Below are positions 27,601-41,914 of a stretch of DNA of 64,000 nt, one piece after another. The position numbers and the translations under genes were made by a program. Location of the stretch: contig CM067353.1 of NCBI GenBank assembly GCA_034190875.2, positions 37,594,642-37,658,641 of the forward strand. The letters run 5' to 3'. The notes beneath the pieces were generated by a model, which saw only the letters and a list, made by a program, of their open reading frames with translations, searched no databases and was not told the origin of the DNA. How positions within the stretch are numbered: position 1 is the first letter of the stretch; each line of letters starts with the position of its first letter. The DNA comes from Urechis unicinctus. Taxonomy: Eukaryota > Annelida > Polychaeta > Xenopneusta > Urechidae.

Positions 27601-29589
27601 TTGCTTGCTCGTGAATGTACATAGTTCAATCGAATTCCATTAGCAGCGGATGATCTTCCAGACGATTCTCGCTGACATTTCATCTGTTGCTTTGGAATCG
27701 TCCTCCATTTATCTCTTTAGCTTCCTTAGGAATTGGTTTGTCTGTCATTTAATTCGTTCGTGTCTCGTGTGAAACATTATGTCCGTATCATTTTGAGTTA
27801 ATATGCTAGCGTTTACATTTTGTATACAGTCGTGGCATCTTTATGTTGTAAATCTTTCCATATGACTTGCGTAGTTGGGCTGTACATGTTTGCGCAATCC
27901 ACCTGGCTTAATGGCACAAGCTAAAGTAATCCGAGATGTATTGCATTTGCAGAATATTTTCTTAATCATAATATAGGAAAAAAAAGATAATGAAAGATAA
28001 CAGTTGTTAGCGTTGACATGGAACGCAATTCAGTGATCTTATTTTTGGGTCCAAGCATACTGTATAAGGAGAAGGGGAAGCACATTGTAGGGTACTTCAT
28101 ACTCAAATGGCTGGAATCAATATATGGTGTTCAGTGAACATGTTGATTAGCTAATGATGCCATTCGGTTTGATAAGTGCAGACCGAGAATCTAAGTTACG
28201 TGCAATTCGAAGAAGATAACATCAATGTGGCACTACGATATTATAATATCAAGTAATATGATTGTGTTGACGCCGTTCTGAAGTGCATCAAGAAAATGTG
28301 TTCTAACAGATAAAATTGCCTTATATGGCTTAAAAAGTATCTGGAGTATGTACAGAAAGAGCCTGAATCTGCTGCGGGGCACTGATGATAAATCCCCCAT
28401 CTCTGATAAAAAATAAGCTCCTTTATGTGCATGGCAATATTCTCATATTCCGAATTACCTATAGGCGTAATCATATAGCTTGAGTCCTTAATGCATTTAC
28501 TTGGCTGTAGTGAATAACAATTGTTGATGTTCGAACATTATTGCTAACAATTGTTCTGCTGTGAAAAAAAACATCTACATACATAGGATACTAAAACAAT
28601 GGTGTTGTTCAGTCACTTATGTCAGAAATTGACGAAGTGCACCATCAGTTGATTTCTAATGGGCATTTTTCCACCAAATGAATTGTAAATACTTTGAACG
28701 TGTTCTGGACTCTAATGTCATTGTAGTTCAAATACACCTCCTCCAAACACCACACTATTTGACCAGCTGATAGGGTCTCAAACTCCACATCGCCGATCCA
28801 AAATAATTACTACAGTATACTTTAAATAGTGAGTTTCGAATAACAGAGTTGCAGTATCCAAAGCGAGACACAATAATGACAGAGTGCGAGGGATTAGGCT
28901 ACTGAGGCAAGACACCGATGCTATAATCAATCTTGATAACGCTTGTGAAATATTTTGCTACCCAACGACAAAACACTTGAAATAGACCACAGGACCGTGA
29001 CATAAAGCAGATAATTTGATGACAATGTTGGGCCATACCCGCTCACTAATCTATTCTCTTTAGTGCACGCGTTTTTGCGCAGTACCCTTTGAACAGGTTG
29101 GCTAAGATTTGCACCTCCAACAAACGAAAACTGAATACCACGTGTTAAAGCTCAAAATGCATAAACTACGAATTGGCTTTGATGGTCTTTAATTCACAGT
29201 TGCATATGTGGATCATAGAGTTTACTTTGTGGCTTACGCTTAATAGACCATTGGCCGTAATGCTTGTGTGCACGTTTCGCATGCACATGGCTAATGTCAG
29301 AACATACATTGGAGTTCAAGATTTCACTGTATGAATTCAGTCGTCTGCATGCACGGGAATTATATCTTTTTCTATACTTCCTGTCCAGATTTCACCCATT
29401 TTAAATCAAATGATGTTGAATGATAATATTCTTTATTGACCTTTTGAATTCTTTGATTATCATTGCTCTTAACGTTTTGACATCAACGACAGTGACAAAT
29501 ATCAATGTCATTGCATTAAATGAACAAAAAGATTCGCATGAATGACATTGTTTCGTTGATGAATGAATCCAACTATGAATATTTCCGGT
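24690..29589. other. Non-coding stretch
   Basis: Nearly 5 kb of AT-rich sequence with short open frames (at most about 85 codons, at 25450-25707 minus). I see no transposon motif, RNA gene, tandem array or convincing match to repeats A, B or C, apart from a possible faint resemblance of 29150-29300 to 36470-36600, which would extend C copy 1 leftwards. Confidence 0.5.
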
Positions 29590-30060
29590 TTCTATAATGC
29601 ATCTGATCCTCAAAACTCAATCATCTATCAATTGCCCACTAGAGCAGCATGTACGCAAATATTTTAAGTAGATTTTTAGGCCTTGTGGGAGGTTGGTTAC
29701 CTATGCAAAGTTAGATTAGAATGGTTATGGCATGTATGATAAAGAGGCATTGTTGCTCGCTGATCAGCAACATAGGGTTCTTTAAAGTCGACAGTCCAGT
29801 TGACATGCGGTTTAGAACAAAAATAACCTTTATACGAAACGATACCTAGACGCTCACCTTTTTTGCTTTCTCTTTTCCAGAGACATGGGTTTACCTTTCT
29901 TATCATTCATATAATTGCTTGAATATGCGTTTTGCCATGCAACCCATGTTATTGATTTAATTTATCCGGTAACTGTCCGCGTTATGCACGGGCATGGATA
30001 TATTACTTGATGAAGTACCTTGTCAACACAGTGCTAGAATATTATCTAAGCGCATGCTTT
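29590..30060 (+). repeat. Repeat C, copy 1
   Basis: This copy aligns in the same direction with 36630-37290. Anchors are CATCTATCAATTGCCCACTA near 29622 (36640), GGCAACATAGG-type sequence near 29768 (36812), CGCTCACC near 29850 (36892), ATATGCGTTTTGCCATG near 29922 (37133) with GCAACCCAT, and AATATTATCTAAGCGCATG near 30040 (37255). The gap between anchors differs by about 190 bp between the copies. No coding frame is shared. Confidence 0.65.
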
Positions 30061-30069
30061 CAATCGTTT

Positions 30070-31209
30070 TTCGTTCCATATATGCATTAGAATTGCATCA
30101 TGGTATCCCCCGTATCTACTGATTGGTGTTTTCTGGAAAGTCTTATTACTCGCCCTACAACATACAGTTGATATTTTGACCGGTGGCAGCCTATTAGATT
30201 ATGTATATTTGTTAGGTCGAAGTGAAAGCGCATTAACATTAGTAATCGGGGTTTGACGTAATTTTTCGACGTGTTGTTGCGACGGTGATGGATTAGGATG
30301 ATTATGATGATTTTGCCGCATCCCTAAAGCCCAGAGCCCATTGAAACAAATCCGGATGGAACAAAAGTCGCTTGGACGAAGGTAAAGCTTAACCGCCTCT
30401 TTTTCAGGCTGATAAAAGTGATTGTTGTAAGTGCAATGCATTGTATTGACTTTAATGGGCCTGTAACAATCTAGGCTCTCTTTTTTGTACCCAAGGTCAG
30501 GAATGGTCATGCGCCTCAATATTTTACCGATACAATAACCTCATATTATCCAAAGAGGTCGCTGAGGTCCCAGTTTATTTCGCGCCCTCGTGACCCAACG
30601 CGTGATAACAAGCTCCCGTGCCATTTCAGACAAATACCAGGTCTGAAACGTTCCATTATTTTGACAAAACCTACCTTTCGAAAACAGCTTAATTGAAAGA
30701 TGTATCAACTAGATGGTTAAATCATCGTCATCATGCCACAATAAAGGTGTGTATTGAACGACAGGTTGTCTTCTAGTGGACAGCTTTTAGCAGTAATTTA
30801 ATCATGCCGTGTAACATTTTGTATATTTAACAGGTGTATCAATGTGTAGTGCTTTTGAATCCGTCGCAATGCAAGAAAAAAACGCTTTATTTATCCGGCA
30901 TGATGATAATAATAAATTATGATTATATATCATGTTTATCCTTTATTGTCAATTACCATTTAAAGCCATAAAAACGGTTTTAAGTACTTGCACAAGAACT
31001 TGGAAGGAGGAAACCACTTCGTAAAACGACAAGTATGATGTATTTGTCACAGCATCCTTAAAGTGCAAATGTTACTTGAAAAGAAGAATCGTTTCGTTAT
31101 CATCACCTACCTTGTATTTCATTTATGACTGTAAAGTAATTAAGTAGTACTGGTTGTATTGGCGCAAACACCCTTTGTACTGGTAGCAAGTGAATTAAAA
31201 AGTCATTAT
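30070..31209. other. Non-coding stretch between repeats C and A2
   Basis: AT-rich sequence. A 106-codon frame at 30199-30519 (minus) contains no motif that I recognise and is within chance length for six frames of 64 kb. No RNA gene or repeat match was found. Confidence 0.45.
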
Positions 31210-31435
31210 TCTCGGTAGATGTTTTTTCAGTAATTGATTGTATGAAGTAGATATCCAGCGTCTTAGTTTCCCTGACCAGAGTTCCCGAAAGCTTACTTAG
31301 AAATGTTTTTGATACAATTAATTTCGTCGCATATTTTTAGTGCGCTGTCAGCCATGATATTGTGGAACCCAAATCGCTCCACACACGAGCCGTTAGATGG
31401 CGATGGTTTCCAGGATATTGCTTCTGCTGGAATTA

Positions 31436-31618
31436 TTTTGTATAATCTGTCGCTTTTTGCAATTAAAGATATTTGGATGTTAAAAAAAATAACCCTCGGC
31501 TAAATAATAATATTGAAATGTCTTGGTTATTTTGCATAATCTGTCGCTTGTTGCAATTCAAGATATTCGGAAATTAAAAATAACCCTCGGCTAAATAATC
31601 ATATTGAAATGCCTCGTG
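31436..31618. repeat. 94-bp tandem duplication within A2
   Basis: ATAATCTGTCGCTT occurs at 31442 and again at 31536, and the following GCAATT, AAGATATT and AATAACCCTCGGCTAAATAA blocks and ATATTGAAATG also repeat, so the period is about 94 bp and the units are about 90% identical. The matching part of A1 (about 8060-8150, minus strand) has only one unit, so the duplication arose in the A2 lineage. Confidence 0.85.
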
Positions 31619-34600
31619 GCTGCTCTTACTCATGCAAGAATACAACTAATTTAATTAAGTTCATATATAAGAGATGGTACAAATCAGACGATGCATAAAC
31701 AAAACTGCTGAGCAGTCAATTTATTAAGCGTTTTACATGGGCAGCTAACGGGAAATCTTATATATTCTTTGCGTGTGACATAATTACTCTTTTGTGTAAC
31801 TTTTGCTCAGATTCCGGGATAATTTTAGTAGGCATCTAAACCCTTTGTATGCTCTGAATCGATACGTATCCTAAGGGTTGTTTTACCGTAATACTTGCTC
31901 TTCTTTTTGAGTGCCCTTTCAAACGCGAGAAAAGAAGCACATGCATCAGACGTATTTTTACTAATCTGATATCGGATTGTCGCTCATCTACAAAGCTTCG
32001 GTATTCATCGTGCTGAGCAATTGCTTAAATCGACAGGACTTGTGTCGGTAAAGAAACAGGGTTGTAGTATTTGAATTTCTTTTGGGCGATAACGAATTCA
32101 CGCAAAGTTATTTAATGCAGTTAATATTGCTGCTTAAATCAATCGTGGCGTGTTACGTCTTACATCGAGGGCATAATGTGATCGTAAAATATGATAGTTA
32201 TGTACCCTTTTTCCCGCATTGACATGTGTTTTTCCTTGCCTGATCGTAAGCGTCCTTTAACCATTTCACAGTACGTTCTTTTGTTGAAGTATAGATGCCT
32301 CCAGCCATTAACCTCATGAGGCTGTATTCGTATGGTACTGTTCGTCTCGTATAATCATTATTTTTAACGCAGTTTGTGTCTTTATCTGCTAGAAACGACT
32401 AACTATTTAAGGCCGCGGAAAGAGATTGGGATGCAGTCAACTTGTCTCCGGCATTTGTGAGCGGTAACCTTGGATAATATCTCAACATCTGCAAATTGTG
32501 GTCCTGTCACTTTGAGGTTCGTAAATTTCCTTTTACCATGTCGCATATGCAGCTGAACATTGAACAGCCGTAACATGGTACACGCAGCAAATGTGGTGCT
32601 GCATGCCTACCTCGGCTGTAAATAACGACCGACTAAGATCTCAGGTCATGTTGAGGCATTTCATAGGCAAGCTAATAAGGGAAATTGCAGTCCATAAGAG
32701 TGTTGTGAGATGTCATAAATAATCTTATTTTGGAATTAGATTTTGCAATCATGTTGGAAACAAATCAATGGCCAAATATCAGAACAGCAGATTTAGTCAA
32801 GCCGGTAATGTACGTCTATGATTGGCCGTTATATTAGCGGCGTGATGCTTTCAATGTCTTGGTTATTATGAAAAAACAACACGAGAAACGAGACCTCAAT
32901 GAAAACATTTACGGTTGCTTTATGTGAGGGCGTCCCGTTTTTGTTATATACGTTAACGAAGAATGTATTACTCTGTGTACCTAGTGTATAAATACTACGC
33001 CGGACCATTGAACGGGTGCTAAACATTTGTAGAACAACGTCACGTCATTATTGCATGTTATATCGAAATGGTAATAACAGCTATATATTTTACTTAGCTG
33101 CAGTGGCAGGAATGCGCGTGGACCATCCCTTGTGGACCATCCCTTTTCCCCCAATCGTAGTACTGTGGAGCTTTCTAAAATATCAAAAACATTCGATATC
33201 GCCCTTCGACAAGTTTTACAGCGACCATAATATTCTCTTGAATCAGACAGATAATCTGCCGATCCCTGACTGCCAGTATGGGTGACGTATTGTACAAGAG
33301 GGACTACAACGTACAGAGGCCTAGATTAACGTTGTTGCACGGATTCAGTGTTACATCAAGGCAACCGGGAGTGCATGATTGATTGTTGTATGCTAAATCA
33401 CTTGTTTCGTTGCCAATACTTGATCCCGGGCAAGCCATTGCGACTGAAGAAATAGTTCTAATGGCATATGCCTTTTTACTTTCTATAACCGTTTGATAGA
33501 GAAGATAAGAGATTCAGCGATTATATGATGAGCAACTTATCTTGCATCCTGCTACATGGTTCCGTCTGTCTTGGCGCATAAGATATTCATCTTTATAAGC
33601 ATAGACATCGAAAATATTTGGAATATAAATAAATTATAATTTACATTACTCAGCAGCCCAACTGAGTATCGTCCAGTGAAAGTGATATATCCACACTATA
33701 GTGTAATGTATTATAACCGGTTCAACCAAGAATTACTACAATTAAATCACTATTCTGAACATATTATCTGACGCACTTTTTAACCGCTTCCATTGAAATC
33801 AACGATCAGAATGTACATCAGAAAACAATATTTGTGTCTATAGTTAAGCATTTCTATAAGCGAACCACAAACCGCCCAAGAAGACCAATAACTGTTGATG
33901 CCAATGGATTAGTAAGCTGCATTCATTATGCTCTACAGAATATACATAAGTGTACTTGTATGATGAAATTACGAGGCGATTATCAAAGCGCGTTGACAAA
34001 TGGTCATAAATTTTAACGGTGACAGATTCACGCTATTCTTCAACCCCGTTACAGCAGCAATGATCGAGAAAAACTATTTTTGCGCAAATAATATATGCCA
34101 TGGAACGCATCGTATCATATAATATTAATTGAGATTTATTTGTGATCGTTCATCTTATAACAACCCACCCGCACATATCTGTCATTTTTAACACCCTGCT
34201 TTAGAAGACATTAACCAGTACCTAAAATGTACACAGCCTTTAGATTTGTTTTCAGTCGCCCAACCTTATAATGAATATTTGTTCTTAAGAAGTCTTAACT
34301 AGTATTGTGTTTTAGTCAAAATTGATCTCTACCAGCAGGGATAAGTTGTGTTATCGTTATAAAGTCACTTTGAGTAAAAAGCCTTTTAACTATATTTTTC
34401 ACTGAAATCATTTAAGGGAAAACGGCAAAGTACTTTTTTGCTCTTTACATGATAGTCAAAGCCGAAAAAACATCAACGTCAGGGCAAATATGGATCGCCT
34501 AGTATTACTACTTGTTCCCTGAATAATGTAGGTTGTTACTGTACGAGCAGTCATATATGTCACACATCAATCAAATGTCCATTAGAGCAGCCCGCGCGGC

Positions 34601-34903
34601 AGCCAGTAAAACGGTTGACAGATTTTGTACCGACAACGACAAAATATTTGCAGCTGTGTTGCCACATATGGCGCTTTGTAGAGATGTCGTACCTTTGTTT
34701 TCCATTATTGTATATACTGGACAAGTTAACAATAGGCGTACTAGCTGACAAACCTAGCATACTACGCCTAATGTATGCAGGTATTGACTTGCAAACGACC
34801 TTGACAAGGCACAGCCCACCAAAGTGTGTCACCACATTGTTTTAGAGACTAAATTCCAGATGGAATCAGCTAAACATCGGAAGAATAATACGTGGTTTGA
34901 TAC

Positions 34904-35075
34904 ATTAAAAATCATAAATGGAATTTGATTACAATAATTAGTATGTCCAGGCTTTCTCATGGAATAACTTTTGCATTATATAACGATCGAAAGAATGAAT
35001 ACTAACCAATGTGATCCTATACGGCTATATGACAAGGCATATATTAAAAATCAGAAATGGAATTCGATTACAATC
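34904..35075. repeat. Short duplication, period about 138 bp, within A2
   Basis: ATTAAAAATCATAAATGGAA at 34904 recurs at 35042 as ATTAAAAATCAGAAATGGAA, both followed by TT or TC, then GATTACAAT. The region between is not itself obviously repetitive. Confidence 0.7.
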
Positions 35076-35271
35076 GGTTTGAAGGGCTTCACGATTAATC
35101 GACCAACTAATCGGACTACTCGCATCACAAACGGCATTTGGAAAAGCGCTTCGTCTCGTATCAAACAAACATCGGTTGCATTACCAATTAACGCAGTAAA
35201 CGGTCGATCATGCATGACAGGCAATCGCGGACACGTAATACTTAATTTGTATACTTGTCACGGGGCAAAAA

Positions 35272-35405
35272 GTGAGCGGCATATCCTCAAAAATTAATCG
35301 CCAACTGTGCTTAATTGTATTACAGCAGTAAGGTCAATATGCATGACAAATTATACTCACCGTGAGCGGCTATCCTCAAAAAAGCCAACTGTGCTTAATT
35401 TATAT
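35272..35405. repeat. 90-bp tandem duplication within A2
   Basis: GTGAGCGGC followed by ATCCTCAAAAA and GCCAACTGTGCTTAATT occurs at 35272 and again at 35362. The units differ by small gaps only, so this is a recent duplication compared with the divergence of the A copies. Confidence 0.85.
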
Positions 35406-36629
35406 TCGCTTTTCGGCCGCCTGCAGTGGACTCGCCATGTCAAGTCTACTGATGAGAATCCTATGAACCGTTGATGAGACGTTTTGAGAAAATATAATCA
35501 GGCTATGATCTGCCTCTTTTTGATCAATCTCGATTCACTTCTACAAATAATTTATTGCTTGGTTTTATGTGGCCCTATTGGACCGAATATTGTTTAGTTC
35601 GCAACGATAAAGCAAGTCTAACTTTCACTGCAAGACAATGCTAATTTACACACTGCCTTAGCTATTTCGAATTAACAAAATTGTGCTCAAAACTTGTTCA
35701 ACTGAATCAGCTTTAGCATCACCGTCGATCAAATATCCGTTGGTTATGGTGTACGCTACACACCTATATGTACTGATTACACCTTTCTGAAAGCTAACAG
35801 AGGGATGCCCTTAATGACATTTTTTGCGAAAGTAGTTGAATGCAGACATCCGTTAAAAGATGTTTCTCTGGAAATTGGTATGTATGTAAAAAAAATCAGC
35901 AGACAAACTAACTGCATATGTTCTATTGTGGTGTAACAATAGTGTCATCAATTCAAATGAACACTTGTTTTCAGTACAGGTACAAACGACAAACTATTGG
36001 GCACGCGCTTGCTGCTTCATATGCGACTCCAATGTTCAGGTTGTGACATTTTATTTTGAACTCGTTAGTTATTTGTTAGCTAAAGGAGGATAAATTGTCG
36101 ATGCTCAAAGTGATTGAATCGACGGAGCGTTTACATTTTTTCACCGATCGATTATTTACACAAGTATGTCGTCTTTTTTGAAACCCTTGAAGTCAGCCTT
36201 TCGTGTTTGTACGTCAAATTACAAATGTCGGTGTCGTAAATTGCCCCTTCGTTTTATTTGACCACCACTTCATGTAAATACTCAAAAGCTTGTTATAAGG
36301 CTAGAAAATCATCGGGTGTTTTAACCATATGTTTATGACAAAGAAACCGTAATCTATTGCTATAGTTCTGTTCATCTCCCCGATTGACGTAGATCTATTA
36401 TGGCATTAATGTTACTATAGCCAAACAACATAAGTGGCAAGCCGGTTATCAAACACCACAGGTTACAGCAAAAACTGCATAAACTAGGCATTGGTTTGGG
36501 AAGTCGATAATCCATGGATGCATAACTGCTGCAGGAACTAATGTCAGTAAATCACGTGTGCGCGTATCCCGGCCACATGATTGCTAAACTGTTACAACTA
36601 TGAATAATGCGGGCGGCTGCAATGCATAT

Positions 36630-37290
36630 GACAGTCATTGATTAAATGTCCATTGGAGCATCTAGCGCAAAGATGAGCACATTTCTTCCCCATGTTGATA
36701 ATTTATGTGGGTTTATTTTACCTTTGAGACATCTGTAACCTGCGTAAAGTAAATGTAAAATACTTATAACATCTATGACATTATGTAGTTCCCATTTTGG
36801 GCGCTGACCAGGCAACATAGGGATCATCAACGTCGCTACTGCTGACCGGTGGTTATTAAGAACTGAACCTAAAAACAAGACATGACCTAGTCGCTTACCT
36901 GGTTGTCGCGTGACCTGTTCTAGCATAGATAAAATGAGCAAGGAAAGGTGGCGGTGATGGTGTCCAAGGAAAAGAAACTATACGCACTGTAGCATTATGC
37001 TCTCAGACGCTTTTATAACCGAGCTAGTAGTGTTCCTTGGCATTGCAATGACATTCTATTCAGGGATCACTTCGTTCTCCCTTTGTCAAGGACGTGGTTT
37101 TGCCATTCCCATTCATTTTATAATTGTTCCAAACATGCGTTTTGTCATGTAACCCATACAATTTGTGTGATGTATATGTCGATATGCATCGCGTTGCACA
37201 GACATGGACAAAACAGTGGATGAAGCGCCTGTTAAACACCATAACAGAGCTTGTATATTATCTCAGCGCATTTTACGTGAATTAAAACTG
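36630..37290 (+). repeat. Repeat C, copy 2 (following A2)
   Basis: This is the second copy of the sequence at 29590-30060, in the same direction. It begins at the end of A2 and ends shortly before the TA array at 37515, so A2, C, the TA array and B copy 3 are consecutive here. A 99-codon frame at 36642-36941 (minus) is not conserved in the other copy and is unlikely to be a gene. Confidence 0.65.
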
Positions 37291-37514
37291 CACTTTAGTT
37301 GCTCTACAAAAAAACCTTTGAGACAATCACCCGTGGGTACACACAGCAGCAAATTCTTTAGTTTTGCTGAGAAACCGGCAAATAATAACAATTGCATAGC
37401 CCTTGAATGAGCTCGTAGGAATGTAAGTAATTATATCCGTGGTGCTCGTTAAACACAGGTTAATTGGCGGACGTGTACACGGATTGACTCAATATTTTCA
37501 GATATAAACAAAAT

Positions 37515-37958
<444 letters not shown>

Positions 37959-37999
37959 GGGTTAATCCGATAACGCGTCCTCCCAATATCCAGATCAAT

Positions 38000-38960
38000 T
38001 AAGTCCGATGATCAACACGAATCAGTCATGACAGTTGACCGGTCACACTTATCGCTGAGTTATGAATCACCTTCAAGCAAGCCCTTAGCATAAAATAAAG
38101 TAATTAATTGGCGTTCAGTGTCCATAAATCATGGCGCTACATCATACAGTGGGTACTATCAAAAATAGCCCCCATGTATATTATTTAATGTATGGCTTTG
38201 ATCTCAAATGCCACTTAGCAAGTAGAGTTATCGGAAAATTTGCACATAAGAGAGCATATTGTACCATAAATCCCGTCTACGCCGCATTTCACGTTTTGCT
38301 GGACGTGTCGGCTTGTTAGCAGAAAGGTTGGCATGTTAATCCATTCAATGCGAGTATCTATTTGCTCGTGGCTCTGGGCCATCAAATTTCAGTATGTTTT
38401 GCTATCCTTCCATACATTTATTAAGCACTGAATACCATGCTTGTTGAAAAAGTATCGTATCGTATCGTGTGATGCGTGCCACAGACATCGACGGAGACCA
38501 ATGGTTTGCAGACTCAGACGCCCATTTTGATGGGGCTCCATGAAAAAGCCAATTCCAATGGGGCTTTATGTTACCCCAGCTACATTGACACACATGTAAA
38601 CAAATCAACAAAAATGGTTACAAAAGGCACCTGACTTGCACGTAAATATCTACCGCTTTTATCATCAAGAGCCGTTCACTTTACGGCGGGATAGGGTATC
38701 GACACTTCATTCTTATGATGATGTGGGAAATATCATGAATAAATGTAGCACCTAATACACTTTTGCTCAATTTACCTGATGCCGTTTATCATACAGCATA
38801 TCCACCATTTGTCCGAAAGCCATCATGCAGAGTCATTGTGGCCTTACAGGGGAACTAAAACAGTATTTATCAATAAAGTCTCTTTTTTTAAACCTATTAA
38901 CACCTCATTAAGGTTGTGCCTGAACAATGTAAACATTATGAGTACGGGTATACTAATTCA
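38000..38960 (+). repeat. Repeat B, copy 3
   Basis: This copy aligns closely with 56095-56970 in the same direction. Anchors are CGAATCAGTCATGACAGTTG (38018 against 56125), GGCGTTCAGTGTCCATAA (38110 against 56218), ATGGCGCTACATCATAC, AAATGCCACTTAGCAAGTA, TCCATTCAATGCGAG (38338 against 56457), GATGCGTGCCACAGACATCG, CATGAAAAAGCCA and TTTACCTGATGCCGTTTATC (38770 against 56876). Identity is about 80% by eye, the closest pair among the B copies. No coding frame is conserved. Confidence 0.88.
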
Positions 38961-39109
38961 GCGGTAGGGAGACGCAAGCCAGGTCAGACAAGCCCACTAA
39001 GCTCATTCGTGCATTGAACTAGTTATTGATGAAGACAACCTATAATGGCAACGGTAAATTTAGCTGCTGGTGAAAATCACGCCAGCTATAATCGTCGCTC
39101 TGATATGTC

Positions 39110-41330
39110 AGTGAACCTGCTGACCAAGTTTCCACCAAGGGATGCGGCTATCATTGTCTGTATTATTGTTAAACTTAAGCTGCGGTTGGAAATTACGCCT
39201 ACCCTCTACGTTTAAATGTAGTCCCGCATCAAATAAACTTGCATGAACTAACATTGTATAGTGTTTGGAGAGCAGATGCGCGATTGACTCACTCAGATGC
39301 AATATTATCATTACAGTGGTAAAGTCGCATTGGAGTATAATCTCTGCGATGATGGTACCGGTTTGTAAAGTCACGGGATACATACAGCGAAAACCACTAC
39401 CAACCGATTTATGGACTAGGGGAGGGTATAAGCAATGTTATACGAAGTACATCTTACTTCCCAAATGATATCAAGGACGTAAAGATAATTGCCGACTGTG
39501 TACGCACTGAGGTGAAAGAGGAATGGGCAAGATGTGCACCAGTTCGGCACTGCAGAAGTTATTATGGCTGAAGCTTGATGATATGAGCAACAATTTTTGT
39601 TATTGCAAGTCAGGTGTCTTTTGTAACTATTAATGTCGTTTGGTTGACATGTAGGTCAATGTAGCTGGAGTAACAAAAAGCCCTAGTAAGGCTGGCTTTT
39701 TCATGGAGCGCCTTGAAACTGGGCCTCTCAGCCTGCAAACAATTGGTGTCCGTCGATGTCTGTGGTACGGATCATACGATACAATAATGGTTCACCAAGC
39801 ATGATATTCAGTGATCAATAAATTCGTGGAGGGATGGCAAGACGTAATGAAATTAGATGACCCAGCACAACGAGTATATTGAACCTCGCTTGCACATTGG
39901 ATGGATTAACATGGAAACCTTTCTGTTAACAAACCGACACGTCCAGCAAAACTTCGAATGCGGCGTAGACGGGATATGATATAAGATGTTATAAATAATA
40001 GGCTACATGGGGGATAACTCTATTAACTGTGGTCCATCTATAAATACCAACTGCATATAGATGCATGATGCTATTATCTGCAAATGAGCCAGTGAAACCG
40101 GTCATCTGTGTTTAATGATTCGTGTTGAGAATCGTACTTTAATATTCGATCATGAACATCTGATCCTCGATTACTGTTGATCGAATGTGATTTCAACGTC
40201 TTCGATACCAGGAATGTAACCCGATTTTAGGGCGAATGACGGTTACTTTGGTCGCTGCTCAAGCATAATATAGGTGCATACATGGAATGCCATTTAGTTC
40301 GATGCCCTATACGAAAAATTTGTTGAATGACATATAAATACACTCTCGGCTTCCCTCTGTTAGCACTGGGCATTGTACTGGAGAGATAAGAGCCGAATAT
40401 TGTTATCAGTGTTAGCTGATTGCCGCAATGGTGTATTCAAAGTGTATTTCTAAGTCATAAAAGCTTATTCATTCAATACAGTTTCATAATTATGCTTCAC
40501 ATTTCAAACCGGGCCCATCACCTGGCAAAACCTCACGCAATGCATTGTTTGCTATGGAATAGTGTTACGTTACACACGGACTAAAACGCATCTTCAATGG
40601 AGATTTATTTGGGACCTACCATATCAATTCATGAAACTGTATGACTTAAGGTTGACGCCTACCAGCTGCACAATAACCATTTGCGATACTTAATGACAAT
40701 ATATTCGTTGCGTCATAGCTTTGAGTTAAACCTTATTTTTAGTTAAAAGACAACATGTCAGATCTTCAAAATATCAGAGGATCCATGTTTCCTTAAATTG
40801 CGTTGTTTTTCTTTACAGCAACTTGGTGTAAAGACCGATATTCAGCAAAAGGTGTGGTGTGGAAGCGAATGTTAACGGCAAAACGGCATATGGTAGCTTT
40901 CTCAGTGCAACAGTGCCACGTAAATATTGGCTGTTACCGACCAAATAAAGTAAACACAAACACTTATTCCAGATAATGTTCGGAGATGTAGTTTATTTGT
41001 GAAACTCCATACCCAGTATTTAACGAGAATAGATATTTGATAAATCTGCAGCTATATTCGAAGGTAGCTATCTTAAATGGTTTATGCATAGATTACTTGA
41101 AACCTACCAGACTAGATCAATATTATCATGTATAATTGCTGTAATGAAGACCTTTTCTCTTTCACACATGTCTTCTACTTCTATTGTATTGGATTGAATG
41201 CTCTGAATGGGGTAATATCAAATTTCGCTCAGACCTAACAGTGAAACAATGAGTTGCTATGTCGAACAGTCTGGTTCTGGCATTTTGTTAGAAGAGCTAT
41301 AACCCAATACACCGAGTACAACAAAGGAAT
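39110..41330 (-). repeat. Repeat B, copy 4 (inverted)
   Basis: The minus strand of this region aligns with 54970-57470. Anchors are CAAATGATATCAAGGACGTA at 39462 (57130), TGACTCACTCAGATGCAATA at 39285 (57325), GGCTTTTTCATGGAG near 39693 (56655), GGCGTAGACGGGAT at 39962, ATGGAATGCCATT (40285 against 55948), CCAGCTGCACAATAACCATT (40660 against 55575), ACGAGAATAGAT (41022 against 55240) and TTAGAAGAGCTATAACCCAA (41288 against 55005). About 250 bp of the other copies (56760-57000) is missing near 39590. With copy 3 it forms a nearby inverted pair. Confidence 0.87.
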
Positions 41331-41911
<581 letters not shown>

Positions 41912-41914
41912 TCG

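Larger units (their letters stand above)
31210..36700 (+). repeat. Repeat A, copy A2 (reference copy)
   Basis: Taken as the reference orientation for repeat A. It is colinear with the minus strand of 1880-8400 over its whole length. Its 35080-36080 part also aligns in the same direction with 54420-54960 (for example ATATCCGTTGGTTAT at 35735 and 54585, and GCAGACATCCG at 35840 and 54695). Three local duplications lie inside it. It lacks the LINE found in A1: the unoccupied position is at about 34340-34395. Open frames of up to 108 codons (34971-35297) have no known motif. The function and family are unknown. Confidence 0.8.
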
